From CAVTJL01 sp963735065 (GTDB lineage: Bacteria > Pseudomonadota > Alphaproteobacteria > Geminicoccales > Geminicoccaceae), in contig CAVTJL010000004.1 of assembly GCA_963735065.1 (NCBI GenBank), forward strand, positions 310,001 to 374,000: a stretch of DNA of 64,000 nt, in the 5' to 3' direction. The translations under genes and the position numbers were made by a program. Position 1 is the first letter of the stretch, and each line of letters starts with the position of its first letter. Of this stretch, positions 8,884 to 19,251 are shown one piece after another. The notes under the pieces are model-generated. The model did not search any database and had not been told where the DNA came from. It worked only from the letters and a program-made list of their open reading frames with translations.

Positions 8884-8897
8884 TGCCCCCGGGGGCA
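8884..8897. repeat. 14-bp perfect palindrome upstream of the peroxiredoxin gene
   Basis: TGCCCCCGGGGGCA is a perfect inverted repeat in the 209-bp gap between the transglycosylase and peroxiredoxin genes, 27 bp before the peroxiredoxin ATG and just ahead of its ribosome site. It could be an operator or an mRNA hairpin; in DNA this GC-rich chance cannot be excluded. Confidence 0.5.
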
Positions 8898-8923
8898 ATG
8901 AAGGACCGAGAAGGAGGGAGCCG

Positions 8924-9409
8924 ATGTCGATCGCTGTGGGAGACACGTTGCCGGACGCCACGTTCAAGGTCCGCACGCCCGATGGGCTCAAGGATCTGTC
9001 GACCGCCGAGCTGACCAAGGGCAAGAAGGTGGTGCTGTTCGCGGTGCCGGGCGCGTTCACGCCGACCTGCCACGCCAAGCATCTGCCGAGCTTCGTGCAG
9101 GGCTTCGACGCGCTGAAGGCCAAGGGCGTCGACACCGTCGGCTGCATCGCCGTCAACGACGCCTTCGTTCTCGACGCCTGGGGCAAGGCCGGTGGTGCCG
9201 AGGGCAAGGTCACGATGCTGGCCGACGGCAACGGCACCTTCACCAAGGCGATCGGCCTCGACTTCGACGGCAGCGGCTTCGGCCTCGGCACGCGCAGCAA
9301 GCGCTATGCGATGCTGGTCGAGGACGGCGTGGTCAAGGTGCTGAACGTCGAGGAGGCGCCCGGCGTCATGGAGGTGAGCGGGGCGGACCGGATCCTGGCC
9401 GCGCTTTGA
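8924..9409 (+). CDS. Peroxiredoxin, Prx5/AhpE-like (glutaredoxin-type)
   Basis: 161 residues, cytosolic. The peroxidatic motif PGAFTPTC places the active Cys at 49 in the PxxxTxxC arrangement, and the downstream Arg lies in GLGTRSKRYAML. There is no second conserved Cys at the usual resolving position, so a monothiol cycle using glutathione or a redoxin is likely. It reduces hydrogen peroxide and organic peroxides. A strong ribosome site (AAGGAGGGAG, 8911-8920) fixes the ATG at 8924. The gene stands alone. Confidence 0.93.
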   Translation: MSIAVGDTLPDATFKVRTPDGLKDLSTAELTKGKKVVLFAVPGAFTPTCHAKHLPSFVQGFDALKAKGVDTVGCIAVNDAFVLDAWGKAGGAEGKVTMLADGNGTFTKAIGLDFDGSGFGLGTRSKRYAMLVEDGVVKVLNVEEAPGVMEVSGADRILAAL

Positions 9410-9544
9410 GGCCATGGGCCGATGGCGGCGGGACATGGCTCGCCGCCGCCATCCCAAACGGTAGTATTGCCTCCGCCTTAGCTCTTTCTTAAGTAGAAGC
9501 TGGTCTCATCGCCCGGCAAGCCAATCCCAGAGCGTGGGGAACGG

Positions 9545-11236
9545 ATGCTGCGGGGACAGGGTGGAGAAGGCGGGGCGGGCGCGTCGCGGGCAGCGGCGCT
9601 GGCCGCTGGGCGTGCGACGCGCTTTCGCCGGCGGGCCAGAGCTGCGGGCGCCGCGGTCGTGGCGGGCGAGCAGGGGGCGGCCTTGCGGGCCGATCCGATC
9701 GCCGTGGTGAGCCACGAGCTGCGCGAGCCGCTGAACGGCATCCTCGGCATGGCGCGGCTCCTGCGGGACACGCCGCTCGATCGCGAGCAGAGCGAGTATC
9801 TGACCGGGGTTCTCGACTCCGCGGAGGCCCTGCTGACGCTCGTGAACGACCTGCTCGATCTGGGCAGGATCGATGCCGGTCAGCTTGCCCTGGTGGATAC
9901 GGAGCTGGCGCTTCGGCCATTCCTCGATCGGGTTCGGGGCATGCTTCAGGCCCGGGCCCAGCAGCGTGGGCTTGCGCTGACCGTCCGGGTCGACCCGGAC
10001 GTGCCCGAGATCGTCCGTGGCGATGCCGGGCGGCTGCGGCAGGTGATCGTCAATCTCGTGGGCAACGCGCTGCGCTTCACCGAGGAGGGCGAGGTCCGGG
10101 TCGAGCTTGCCGTCGAGCGCATCGACGCCCAGAGGGTCACGCTGGCGCTGCGGGTGGCCGACACCGGCCCCGGCATGACGGCCGAGCAGGTGGCAGGCCT
10201 CTTCCAGCCCTTCGCCCAGGCCAGCGCCGGCGTGCGGCGGACCCATGGCGGCAGCGGTCTCGGCCTCGTCATTGCCCGGCGCATCCTGGCCGCCATGGGC
10301 GGCGACCTCATCTGCACGAGCTGCCCGGGGCAGGGAACGGTGCTCGCCGGGCGGCTCACGGTCGGTCGGGCGACGGCGCGGCCGCGCGCGGAGGCCGCGC
10401 TCGAGGCCAGCCTGCGCGGTGCCTCGCTGCTCGTCGTCGATCCGCAGGCGCGCACGCGCTCGACGGCGCACGATCTGGCGAGCCTCTGGGGCATGGACGT
10501 GCGGGCGGCCAGGACGGGTGCGGAGGCGCTGGCGCTGGCGGCGGAGGCGGCCGATCGCCAGATGCCCTTCGATGTCGTTCTCGTGGACAGCGCCCTCGTC
10601 GATCCGTCGCCGGCGGAGCTCGCCCTGAGCGTGCGGCGCGATCCGCGGCTTGCTCATGCGCGGCTGGCGCTGATCGCCCCCTCGGGCCTGCGCGGCGACG
10701 CGGCCCTGGCGCGCGAGGCGGGCTTCGCCGCCTATCTGCCCAAGCCCATGACCGCCGAGACGTTGCGCGAATGCCTGACGCGCCTCGTGAGCGGTGATGC
10801 CGGCGGGGGGAACGAGCTCATCACCGTGCACAGCATGTCCGAGGCCAAGGGGCCGCCGCTCCGTCTCCTCGTGGTGGACGACAATGCCCTCAACCGCCGC
10901 ATCGCGTCGCTGATCCTGACCCGCGCCGGGCACGAGGCGGTCGACGCGGCGAGCGGCGGCGAGGCGCTCTCGCTCCTGGCCGAGGGCCGGTTCGACCTTG
11001 TCCTGATGGACGTGCAGATGCCGGAGATGGACGGGCTCGAGACGACGCGCCGGATCCGGGCGATCCCCGACGGGACGCGGGCCAACGTGCCGATCGTGGC
11101 GCTGACCGCGAACGCGCTCAAGGGCGACCAGGAGCGCTGCCGCCGCGCCGGCATGAACGGCTACGTCACGAAGCCGCTGGATGGGGCGAGCCTGATCCGG
11201 ACGGTCGAGCGGTTCGGGCGGGCCGTTGCCGCCTAG
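9545..11236 (+). CDS. Cytosolic hybrid sensor histidine kinase with two receiver domains
   Basis: 563 residues with no transmembrane segment. A basic N-terminus (~45 residues) precedes HisKA with the phospho-acceptor in AVVSHELREPLNGILG (His57). The HATPase domain has N-box VNLVGNALRF, G1 DTGPGM and G2 GGSGLGL. A first receiver-like domain (about 295-410) lacks the acidic pair, reading LLVVDPQ, but keeps VLVDSA and PKPMT. The second receiver is complete: LLVVDDNALNRR, LVLMDVQMPEMDG, TKPLDG. No Hpt or output domain is present, so it probably relays phosphate to a separate protein. GGGGA lies just before the ATG. No dedicated sensor domain is visible; the input signal is unknown. Confidence 0.92.
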   Translation: MLRGQGGEGGAGASRAAALAAGRATRFRRRARAAGAAVVAGEQGAALRADPIAVVSHELREPLNGILGMARLLRDTPLDREQSEYLTGVLDSAEALLTLVNDLLDLGRIDAGQLALVDTELALRPFLDRVRGMLQARAQQRGLALTVRVDPDVPEIVRGDAGRLRQVIVNLVGNALRFTEEGEVRVELAVERIDAQRVTLALRVADTGPGMTAEQVAGLFQPFAQASAGVRRTHGGSGLGLVIARRILAAMGGDLICTSCPGQGTVLAGRLTVGRATARPRAEAALEASLRGASLLVVDPQARTRSTAHDLASLWGMDVRAARTGAEALALAAEAADRQMPFDVVLVDSALVDPSPAELALSVRRDPRLAHARLALIAPSGLRGDAALAREAGFAAYLPKPMTAETLRECLTRLVSGDAGGGNELITVHSMSEAKGPPLRLLVVDDNALNRRIASLILTRAGHEAVDAASGGEALSLLAEGRFDLVLMDVQMPEMDGLETTRRIRAIPDGTRANVPIVALTANALKGDQERCRRAGMNGYVTKPLDGASLIRTVERFGRAVAA

Positions 11237-11261
11237 GCGAGCCTGCCGGCCTGCCCCGCGC

Positions 11262-12086
11262 TTAGAACCGGTAGCTCAAGAGCAGGCCGCCGAACCACTG
11301 ATTGGCGCTGCCCTGCTTGGTGACCGGGCTGTCCGACGCATCGCCCACGAGCCGCTTGTAGCCGGCGAGGCCGCTGAGGCTCAGGCCCTGCGTGATGTCG
11401 TAGGCGGCCGTGAAGGTGAGGCCGAGATCCTTGATGCCGGCGTTGGCGTCGTACTGGCGCAGGCCGCTGCGGTTGGCGTCGCCGCGATCGACCGTGAAAT
11501 AGGCGTCCATATAGTCGCCGCTGGCATAGGTCGTCTCGGCGACGAAGCCGTAGTGCCAGGCGCTCGAGGGCGAGTAGGCCGAGGTGAAGCGCAGCGTGCC
11601 CAGATAGCCGTTGCCGTTGGCGACATCCTGCACGACCTCGGCCTCGAAGCCGGCGCGCTGGTTCGGCTTCACGATGAAGTCGTAGCCCACCATGCCGCCC
11701 AGCATCACCGAGGGATCGACGTTCTGCAGCTCGTCCACCTGGCGGTCGTCGACATTGCCGCGCTTGGGGATGTAGCGGCCGGCGAGGCCGAGGCGCCAAT
11801 TCTCGCTGGGCAGCAGGTTCGAGCGCAGGATCGGGCCCAGCACCTGGACGTAGGTGGTGGGGCCCCAAAGGTCGCTTGCGCGGAGATTCCACAAGGGCAC
11901 CGCCTTGTAGTGGTCGGAGCCTTCATAGTCCGGTGCGACGCCCACGCCGGCGCCGACCTCGAGCTGGAGGCCCGCAGCCGCGTCCGGCGGAGGCGTCGAC
12001 ACGGCGGGGGTGGAAAGATCCACGGCCCACGCGGCCGGCGCAACGCTCATCGCTGCCGCTCCGAGCGCGGCGGCCCACAGCCTCAT
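11262..12086 (-). CDS. MipA/OmpV family outer-membrane protein
   Basis: 274 residues. A signal peptide (MRLWAAALGAAAMSVAPAAWA) is followed by alternating beta strands and a terminal aromatic (LLLSYRF), typical of outer-membrane barrels. Family features are GAGVGVAPDYEGSDHYKAVP and GLAGRYIPKRG. The ATG at 12086 has AGGAG 10 nt upstream; longer upstream in-frame starts would bury the signal peptide. MipA was described as a scaffold for MltA and PBP1B, but the role of this homologue is not shown by sequence. It is divergent from yihY and convergent with the histidine kinase (25-bp gap). Confidence 0.9.
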   Translation of the reverse strand: MRLWAAALGAAAMSVAPAAWAVDLSTPAVSTPPPDAAAGLQLEVGAGVGVAPDYEGSDHYKAVPLWNLRASDLWGPTTYVQVLGPILRSNLLPSENWRLGLAGRYIPKRGNVDDRQVDELQNVDPSVMLGGMVGYDFIVKPNQRAGFEAEVVQDVANGNGYLGTLRFTSAYSPSSAWHYGFVAETTYASGDYMDAYFTVDRGDANRSGLRQYDANAGIKDLGLTFTAAYDITQGLSLSGLAGYKRLVGDASDSPVTKQGSANQWFGGLLLSYRF

Positions 12087-12280
12087 GACAGAGCAACTCC
12101 TGACGGCCAGTACCTTCTCGAGCATTTCGGCCAACTGCACGCGCACGACCAGTGCCGTGGCCACTCCTTGACGGCTTTGACACACATTGTGATCCGCCCA
12201 CCACATCTCCTGCGGTCCGGAACCTGGCGCCGGGCGCGCGGTTTCCCCTTGAGCGGAACCAGAGGCGGCGGAGGGAAAGC

Positions 12281-13303
12281 GTGCCAGGCAGGACCTCGAG
12301 GCGGGCGGATGCGCTGAGCGCGATCGACAGCGAGGAGGAGGAGCACGGCGACGCCTCCCCGCTCGGGCGGCACGCGCGCTCGCCCGTGGCGATCCCCGCC
12401 AAGGGCTGGTGGCAGGTTCTCAAGCGCGTCGTCTCCGAATCGAGCAGCGACAATATCGGCGTGATGGCGGCCGGCTGCGCCTTCTACGGGCTCCTGGCCC
12501 TCTTTCCGGCCCTCTCGATCCTCGTCTCGATCTATGCGTTCGTGTCCGACCCGGCGACGGCGCAGAGCCAGCTCCAGGCGGTGAGCTCCTACCTGCCGGA
12601 TGCCGCCTACGGCCTGATCGCCGGCCGCGTCGAGGAGCTCTCGCGCCTGACGGGCGGGGGTTTGAGCTGGCGGATCGTGATCAGCCTTCTGATCGCGCTC
12701 TGGAGCGCCTCGGCGGGGACCAAGGCGCTGCTCTCCACCCTGAACGTCGCCTATGAGGAGGACGAGAAGCGGAGCTTCATCCGCTTCAACCTCGTGGCCA
12801 TCACCTTCACCATCGGCGGGATCGTCGGGCTCATGGCGGCGCTGGCCACGATCGTCGTCGTGCCGGCGGTGGTGGGCCTGCTCTCCTTGGGCTTCGGCAC
12901 CGGCATCCTGATCCGGGTCTTGAGCTTCGCGCTCCTGATCCTGTTCCTGATCGCCAGCCTCGCCACGATCTATCGCTTCGGCCCCTCGCGGCGCGAGGCC
13001 AAATGGCGATGGATCTCGCCCGGCTCGGTGATGGCGGCGCTGGTGTGGGTCGTGGCCTCGATCGGCTTCTCACTCTATGTCAGCCACTTCGGCTCCTACA
13101 ACGTGACCTACGGCTCGCTCGGGGCCGTGGTGATCGTGCTCCTCTGGCTCTGGATCTCGGCCTATGTCGTGCTTTTCGGTGCCGAGCTGAACGCCGAGCT
13201 CGAGCTGCAGACGAGCGCCGACACGACGCGCGGCTCGGATCAGCCCATGGGACAGCGCGGCGCCTTCGTCTCCGACCATGTGGCCGAGCACCGCGGCCAC
13301 TGA
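12281..13303 (+). CDS. YihY/BrkB family integral membrane protein
   Basis: About 340 residues. A charged N-terminus leads into the family core (VSESSSDNIGVMAAGCAFYGLLALFPAL), then roughly six transmembrane helices, ending with YGSLGAVVIVLLWLWISAYVVLFGAELNAELE. The tail is hydrophilic. Early annotations called this family ribonuclease BN, which is not supported; the function is unsettled. I chose GTG 12281 because GGAGGG (12270-12275) lies 5 nt upstream; an in-frame ATG at 12152 has no ribosome site and would overlap the MipA promoter. Confidence 0.88.
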   Translation: MPGRTSRRADALSAIDSEEEEHGDASPLGRHARSPVAIPAKGWWQVLKRVVSESSSDNIGVMAAGCAFYGLLALFPALSILVSIYAFVSDPATAQSQLQAVSSYLPDAAYGLIAGRVEELSRLTGGGLSWRIVISLLIALWSASAGTKALLSTLNVAYEEDEKRSFIRFNLVAITFTIGGIVGLMAALATIVVVPAVVGLLSLGFGTGILIRVLSFALLILFLIASLATIYRFGPSRREAKWRWISPGSVMAALVWVVASIGFSLYVSHFGSYNVTYGSLGAVVIVLLWLWISAYVVLFGAELNAELELQTSADTTRGSDQPMGQRGAFVSDHVAEHRGH

Positions 13304-13388
13304 TCCGCCCGCACGGCCTGCCCCGTGGGCCTGTGCCATCGCGCTGTGCTAGGAAGAGGCCTTGTGCTCGATCGGGGACGGGGCGGAC

Positions 13389-13844
13389 ATGATGCAGTGG
13401 GCCGAGAGTCCGGCGGCACGGCGCATCGCCTTGCTGCTGCTGCGCGTGACGATGGGCTTTCTTCTCGTCTGGTGGGGGCTGAGCCGGGTCGTGATGGCGG
13501 GGCTGGGCGCCACGATCTCGCAGACCTTCTACCACGGCCTCTTCAACCCGACGCTGCTGCAGCGCGGCTTCGGCGTCCTCGAGCTGCTCTTGGGCGCTGC
13601 GGTCGTGCTGGGCCTCTGGCGGCGCGTGACGCTACCGATCCTGGCGGTGCTGACCTTCTTCACGGCCGCCATGGTCTGGTACGCGATCATCGACCCGTTC
13701 AAGCTGTGGCTGCCGCCGCACAGCGACTTCCCGTTCACCCAGCTTTTCTATCCCTCGGCGATCATCTTCGCAGGAGCGCTCGTGCTGATCGCGTTCCGGC
13801 AGGACGACAGGATCGCTGCCGACGTCTGGCGCGGAGCCGACTGA
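13389..13844 (+). CDS. DoxX-like small integral membrane protein
   Basis: About 151 residues with four predicted transmembrane helices (IALLLLRVTMGFLLVWWGLSR, FGVLELLLGAAVVLGLW, ILAVLTFFTAAMVWYAI, YPSAIIFAGALVLIAF). The pattern resembles DoxX/DUF417-type proteins. Start chosen at ATG 13389, preceded by a G-rich stretch (GGGACGGGGCGGAC). Substrate or partner is unknown. It stands between yihY and the convergent prfB gene. Confidence 0.75.
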   Translation: MMQWAESPAARRIALLLLRVTMGFLLVWWGLSRVVMAGLGATISQTFYHGLFNPTLLQRGFGVLELLLGAAVVLGLWRRVTLPILAVLTFFTAAMVWYAIIDPFKLWLPPHSDFPFTQLFYPSAIIFAGALVLIAFRQDDRIAADVWRGAD

Positions 13845-13862
13845 GCCGGCTCCGGCCTTGCC

Positions 13863-14985
<1,123 letters not shown>

Positions 14986-15015
14986 GCGCGTCTCCTTGGG
15001 TCTCCGCCGGGGCTA

Positions 15016-17460
15016 CTAGTAGATGCCGCCGGTGGACGGTGTCGAATTGGCCGGGCCGGAGGCGCCTGCCGGCGTCGGGCCACCATCCGAGGTGGCGCTT
15101 CTAGACGGCACCGTGCCCGGAAGGAAGGCCTCGGAGATGACCGACTTCGTGTCCGGGCCGGGCAGCATGCCGGTCTGGGCATCGACCTGGACGAGCTGCA
15201 CCCCCGGCGGCGTGCGGAACGGCACCGGCGGCTCGTTGCCGAGGGCGCCGCGCATGAAGTCGATCCAGATGGGCAGCGCCACGGAGGCGCCCTGCTCGTG
15301 CTTGCCCAGCGTCTGGGGCTGGTCGTAGCCCACATAGACGCCACAGACGAGATCGGGCGAGAAGCCGACGAACCAGGCATCCCGGCTGTCGTTCGTCGTG
15401 CCGGTCTTGCCGGCCAGAGGCCGGTCCAGGACCTTGGCGGCGACGCCGGTGCCGCGCTGGATGACGCCCTCCAGCATGTTGACCATCTGGTAGGCGATGC
15501 GCGGGTCCTCCACCTGTGCCCGGTCGTCCGGCAGGTCGGGTGGCAGACCGCCATCGTACTGGGCGACCTGGCATTCGGGGCAGGGGCGGTTGTCGGCGCG
15601 CAGCACGGTCTTGCCGTGGCGGTCCTGGATGCGCTCGACGAGATAGGGCTCGATCTGCTTGCCGCCGTTGACGATCATGGCATAGGCGGTGGTCAGCTCG
15701 AGCGGCGTCACCTCGTTCGAGCCCAGCGCGTCGGCAAGGTTCATGCCGAGCCCGCGGGAGATGTCGAAGCGCTTGGCCACGTCCATCACCGGTCCCATGC
15801 CGAGCTGCTGGGCGAGCCGCACGGTCATCAGGTTGCGCGAGTCCTCGAGGCCGACGCGCAGCGTGGTGGGGCCATAGTAGCGCTGGGTATAGTTCTCGGG
15901 CTTCCACAACGGCAGGTTCGGGCCCTGGTCGATCGCGATCGGCGCGTCGAGGACGATGCTCGCGGGCGTGTAGCCGTTCTCGAGCGCCGCCATGTAGACG
16001 AAGGGCTTGAAGGCCGAGCCCGGCTGGCGCTGGGCCTGGGTGGCGCGGTTGAACTTGCTCTCGCGGAAGCTGAAGCCGCCGCTCATGGCCAGCACGCGGC
16101 CGGTATGCGGGTCGATCGCGACGATCGCCCCCTCGACGAGCGGGTGCTGGCGCAGCGTGTAGAGCTGCTGGTCCTTGTTTGGGCTGTCGATCTTCTCGGC
16201 GAGCACGACGTCGCCGCGGCTGACGACCTGGCTCGCGGCGCGGACCGCCGGGCCGGGGTCGCCGTTGGCATCGGCGCGACGTGCCCATTTCAGCTCCGAG
16301 AAGGGTATCCGACCCTCGCTGCCATCGTCGAACGCGATCCTGGCGCCCTGGTCGTCGGTGCCGGTGACGAGGGCAAGCCGCCAGCTGAACAGGTCGAAGC
16401 CGGGATCGACCTTCGCCAGGGCCTCCCGCCAATCGGGCGTCTTGTCGAGATCGATGTGTGCTACGGGCCCGCGCCAGAAGGTGTGCCGGCGGTCGTAGTC
16501 CGAGAGACCGTCGCGCAGCGCCCGGTCGGCGATGGACTGGAGCCGCGGCGACACGGTGGCATGGACCGCGAGGCCGCCTTCGTAGAAGCCCTGCTCACCG
16601 AAACGGCCCACGAGGTTGCGGCGCACCTCCTCGGTGAAGAAGTCCGCGCTCGCCATCTCCGTGGGGGCCCTGCTGCGGAGCGTCAGAGGCTCACTGCGCG
16701 CCTTCTCGGCCTGCGCGTGGGTGATGTAGCCGTCCTCCTCCATGCGGCGGAGGACGTAATTGCGACGCGCTATGGCAGCCGCCATGTTGTGCGTTGGGTC
16801 ATAGCGCGAGGGCGCCTGGGGCATGCCGCCCAGGAACGCCGCCTCCGAGATGGTCAGCTCGTCCAGCGACTTGTTGAAATAGTTGAGCGCTGCGGCGGCG
16901 ACGCCATAGGAGCGGTTCCCGAGGAAGATCTGATTGAGATAGAGCTCGAGGATGTGGTCCTTGGTGAAGGCGTTGTTCATCCGGATGGCAAGGATCGCCT
17001 CCTTGATCTTCCGGGTGATCGACAGCTCGTCGGAGAGCAGGAAGTTCTTGGCGACCTGCTGGGTGATGGTGGAGGCGCCGAGCGGTCGCCGGTCCGACCC
17101 GAGGCGGGCGATGTTCTCGATGGCCGCACGCACGATGCCGACCGGATCGATCCCGATATTGTCGTAGAAGCTCTTGTCCTCGGCGGCGATGAACGCGTCC
17201 TTCACACGGTCGGGGATGGCCTCGATCGGCACGAAGACGCGGCTCTGCCTCGCATACTCGGCGAGCAGCTTGCCATCACCGGCATAGATGCGCGTGGCCA
17301 TCGGCGGCGCGTAGTCGGCGAGCTGCTTGTAGTCCGGCAGATCCTTGCCGTACTCGTGGAAGACGTAGGCCACGACCCCTGCCGCGGCGATCAGGCAGAC
17401 GAGACCGGTGAGCGCGAGGCGCCCGAGCCAGACGAGAAGGCGACGCAGCAAGGGTGGCAA
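15016..17460 (-). CDS. mrcA: Penicillin-binding protein 1A (bifunctional transglycosylase/transpeptidase)
   Basis: 814 residues, inner-membrane peptidoglycan synthase. One N-terminal transmembrane segment (LALTGLVCLIAAAGVVAYVF) anchors it. The GT51 domain has the catalytic Glu in AAEDKSFYDNIG and the motifs GASTITQQVAKNF and ELYLNQIFLGNRSYGV. The transpeptidase domain has SxxK (QPGSAFKPF), SxN (EDSRNLMTV) and KTG (AGKTGTTND). It is a complete class A PBP. The amidase gene ends 42 bp upstream on the same strand, so the two cell-wall genes are probably one operon. The C-terminal ~50 residues are a Pro/Ser/Thr-rich tail. Confidence 0.96.
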   Translation of the reverse strand: MPPLLRRLLVWLGRLALTGLVCLIAAAGVVAYVFHEYGKDLPDYKQLADYAPPMATRIYAGDGKLLAEYARQSRVFVPIEAIPDRVKDAFIAAEDKSFYDNIGIDPVGIVRAAIENIARLGSDRRPLGASTITQQVAKNFLLSDELSITRKIKEAILAIRMNNAFTKDHILELYLNQIFLGNRSYGVAAAALNYFNKSLDELTISEAAFLGGMPQAPSRYDPTHNMAAAIARRNYVLRRMEEDGYITHAQAEKARSEPLTLRSRAPTEMASADFFTEEVRRNLVGRFGEQGFYEGGLAVHATVSPRLQSIADRALRDGLSDYDRRHTFWRGPVAHIDLDKTPDWREALAKVDPGFDLFSWRLALVTGTDDQGARIAFDDGSEGRIPFSELKWARRADANGDPGPAVRAASQVVSRGDVVLAEKIDSPNKDQQLYTLRQHPLVEGAIVAIDPHTGRVLAMSGGFSFRESKFNRATQAQRQPGSAFKPFVYMAALENGYTPASIVLDAPIAIDQGPNLPLWKPENYTQRYYGPTTLRVGLEDSRNLMTVRLAQQLGMGPVMDVAKRFDISRGLGMNLADALGSNEVTPLELTTAYAMIVNGGKQIEPYLVERIQDRHGKTVLRADNRPCPECQVAQYDGGLPPDLPDDRAQVEDPRIAYQMVNMLEGVIQRGTGVAAKVLDRPLAGKTGTTNDSRDAWFVGFSPDLVCGVYVGYDQPQTLGKHEQGASVALPIWIDFMRGALGNEPPVPFRTPPGVQLVQVDAQTGMLPGPDTKSVISEAFLPGTVPSRSATSDGGPTPAGASGPANSTPSTGGIY

Positions 17461-17502
17461 CTCCGGAGTGGACCCGATGGCGAGAGGCTCGAGCTCGAGC
17501 CC

Positions 17503-18858
17503 CTATCTGGCGCCCGCGAAGTAGCGATCAATGGCGCGAACGATGGCGGCCGCGAGCTTGGCGCGATAGCTCGGCTGGGCCAGTCGACGCGCATCTTGCG
17601 CATTCGAAAGATAACCCAGCTCGATCAGAACGGAAGGCGTCTCGGGTGACTTCAGCACGACAAAGCCCGCAAAGCGTCGCGTGTGCCGCACAAGGTGGGT
17701 CACCTTGCCCAGCTGATCGACGAGGTCGTCCGCAAGAGTGATCGAGTGGTTGCTGGTGTCGCGCTGGGCCAGGTCGATCAGGATGCTCGTCACGACAGGG
17801 TCCTGGTTCGAGAGATCGGCACCGGTCAAGATATCGACCTTGTTCTCCGAGGCGGCGAGCCTGGCCGCCTCCCGGTCCGAGGCCTTTTCGGAAAGGGTGT
17901 ACACTGATGCGCCCCGCTGCGCCCGATCGCTGCTGATGTCGGCATGCATCGAGACGAAGAGGTCGGCACCCACATCGTGCGCGATCCGGACCCGGTCGCG
18001 CAGCGTGATGTAGGTGTCGTCGTGCCGGGTCATGACCACCTTGTAGCGACCCTCGGCCTCGAGCAGGCGCTTCACCTCGAGCGCCATCGGCAGGGTGATC
18101 GTCTTCTCCTCGATGCCGTGCGCCCCGATGCCGCCAGGGTCGACGCCGCCATGGCCCGGATCGAGCACGATGACGGGCTTCTTCTGCTCCGGCCGCGGCG
18201 GGGGCGGCGCCACCATGGCGACGGCAACCGGAGATCCGGCCGCCGCGACAGCCCGGGACCTCTCGGTCCCGGCGGCGCTCGAGGGCGCTGCAGGCGGCGG
18301 TGCCACGGACGGCGGCGCGGATGGTGCCGGGGGCGAGGGTGCCGCGGTCGTGGCGGCCGTGGCCATGCTGGCGGCCGGCGCCACGTCGATCACCAGGCGA
18401 AAGGAAGGATCGCCACGCTTGCCCGGCAGGGTGAACTGGTCGGTGATGGCGAAGGGACCGGCGAGATCCACGACGAGCCGCGACTGTCCGTCGTCGAAGC
18501 GGCCGTAGCGCTGCCCCGTGACGAGACCGCGGGGCTTGGTGAGCGGGCCGTCCTCGACGCGCCAGCGCACCTCGGGGAGATCGATGACGAGGCGCGGCGG
18601 TGCCGCCAGCACCATCGTCGCGAAGCGGACCGGCGCGTCGAGCTCGACCACGATGCGCGTGCGGTTGCCGTGCACGCCGAAGCGGAGGCCCGAGACCAGG
18701 GGCAGCTCGTCCGCGGCGGCAGGCCCGGGCCAGGCGGGGCCCAGCAGGACGAGGAGAGAGAGGGCCAGGGATGCCGCAACGCGGCAAAGCCACCGCGGCA
18801 CGGGGCCCCCGACGTGCCAGCGCCCGCCCACACCCCGCCGCGATCCGTCGCTTGTCAT
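17503..18858 (-). CDS. N-acetylmuramoyl-L-alanine amidase (AmiC type, AMIN domain)
   Basis: 451 residues exported to the periplasm. A signal sequence (CRVAASLALSLLVLLGPAWP) is followed by an AMIN domain (RFGVHGNRTRIVVELDAPVRF), a Pro/Ala-rich linker and the Amidase_3 domain. The zinc ligands are in VLDPGHGGVDPGGIG, the following Glu (EEKTITLPMAL), SMHADIS and the catalytic Glu of SVLIELGYLSN. It cuts the amide between MurNAc and the stem peptide during septum splitting. It lies upstream of and probably cotranscribed with the PBP1A gene, and is divergent from rne. Confidence 0.94.
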   Translation of the reverse strand: MTSDGSRRGVGGRWHVGGPVPRWLCRVAASLALSLLVLLGPAWPGPAAADELPLVSGLRFGVHGNRTRIVVELDAPVRFATMVLAAPPRLVIDLPEVRWRVEDGPLTKPRGLVTGQRYGRFDDGQSRLVVDLAGPFAITDQFTLPGKRGDPSFRLVIDVAPAASMATAATTAAPSPPAPSAPPSVAPPPAAPSSAAGTERSRAVAAAGSPVAVAMVAPPPPRPEQKKPVIVLDPGHGGVDPGGIGAHGIEEKTITLPMALEVKRLLEAEGRYKVVMTRHDDTYITLRDRVRIAHDVGADLFVSMHADISSDRAQRGASVYTLSEKASDREAARLAASENKVDILTGADLSNQDPVVTSILIDLAQRDTSNHSITLADDLVDQLGKVTHLVRHTRRFAGFVVLKSPETPSVLIELGYLSNAQDARRLAQPSYRAKLAAAIVRAIDRYFAGAR

Positions 18859-18894
18859 GCGGCGAACCTAAACCATTCCACTAAGAATCGTGGA

Positions 18895-18923
18895 TTGTGG
18901 GCTATGCCAACTGTCACTATAGT
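18895..18923 (+). promoter_or_regulatory. Candidate rne promoter and long 5' leader
   Basis: TTGTGG (18895-18900), 17 bp, TATAGT (18918-18923): a good sigma-70 pattern pointing at rne. Transcription would start near 18930, giving a leader of about 320 nt before the ATG at 19252. This 393-bp gap (18859-19251) holds no convincing gene. A long rne leader that binds RNase E and limits its own mRNA is known in E. coli; the same role here is inferred from length and position only. Confidence 0.55.
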
Positions 18924-19251
18924 TCAAGCGTGATGGTGCGAGCACGGCAAGAAGAAGGCGTGTGGTCGGCGCGATGCGCCGCCGCGATGCGCTTCGCGTC
19001 TCGCTCCGGGTCACCCAAGCCGGACCCGTTCGGATGTGCGGCCACGACGGGCATGCCCGTTGCTGCCGTCGACACGAGGTCCTGCATGCGACTGCCACCC
19101 GTATCCTCAAGTCGGCTCGATCCTTCGGTGCGCTCCGCCTCTCTTCGCGGATCGCCGCCAGCAGATCAGGACCGACCTGCCATGATGATGCGCCGATACG
19201 CCCCAGGCGGCCATGCCGCCGGCGCCTCTCGGCGCCCGGAGATCCCCTTCA

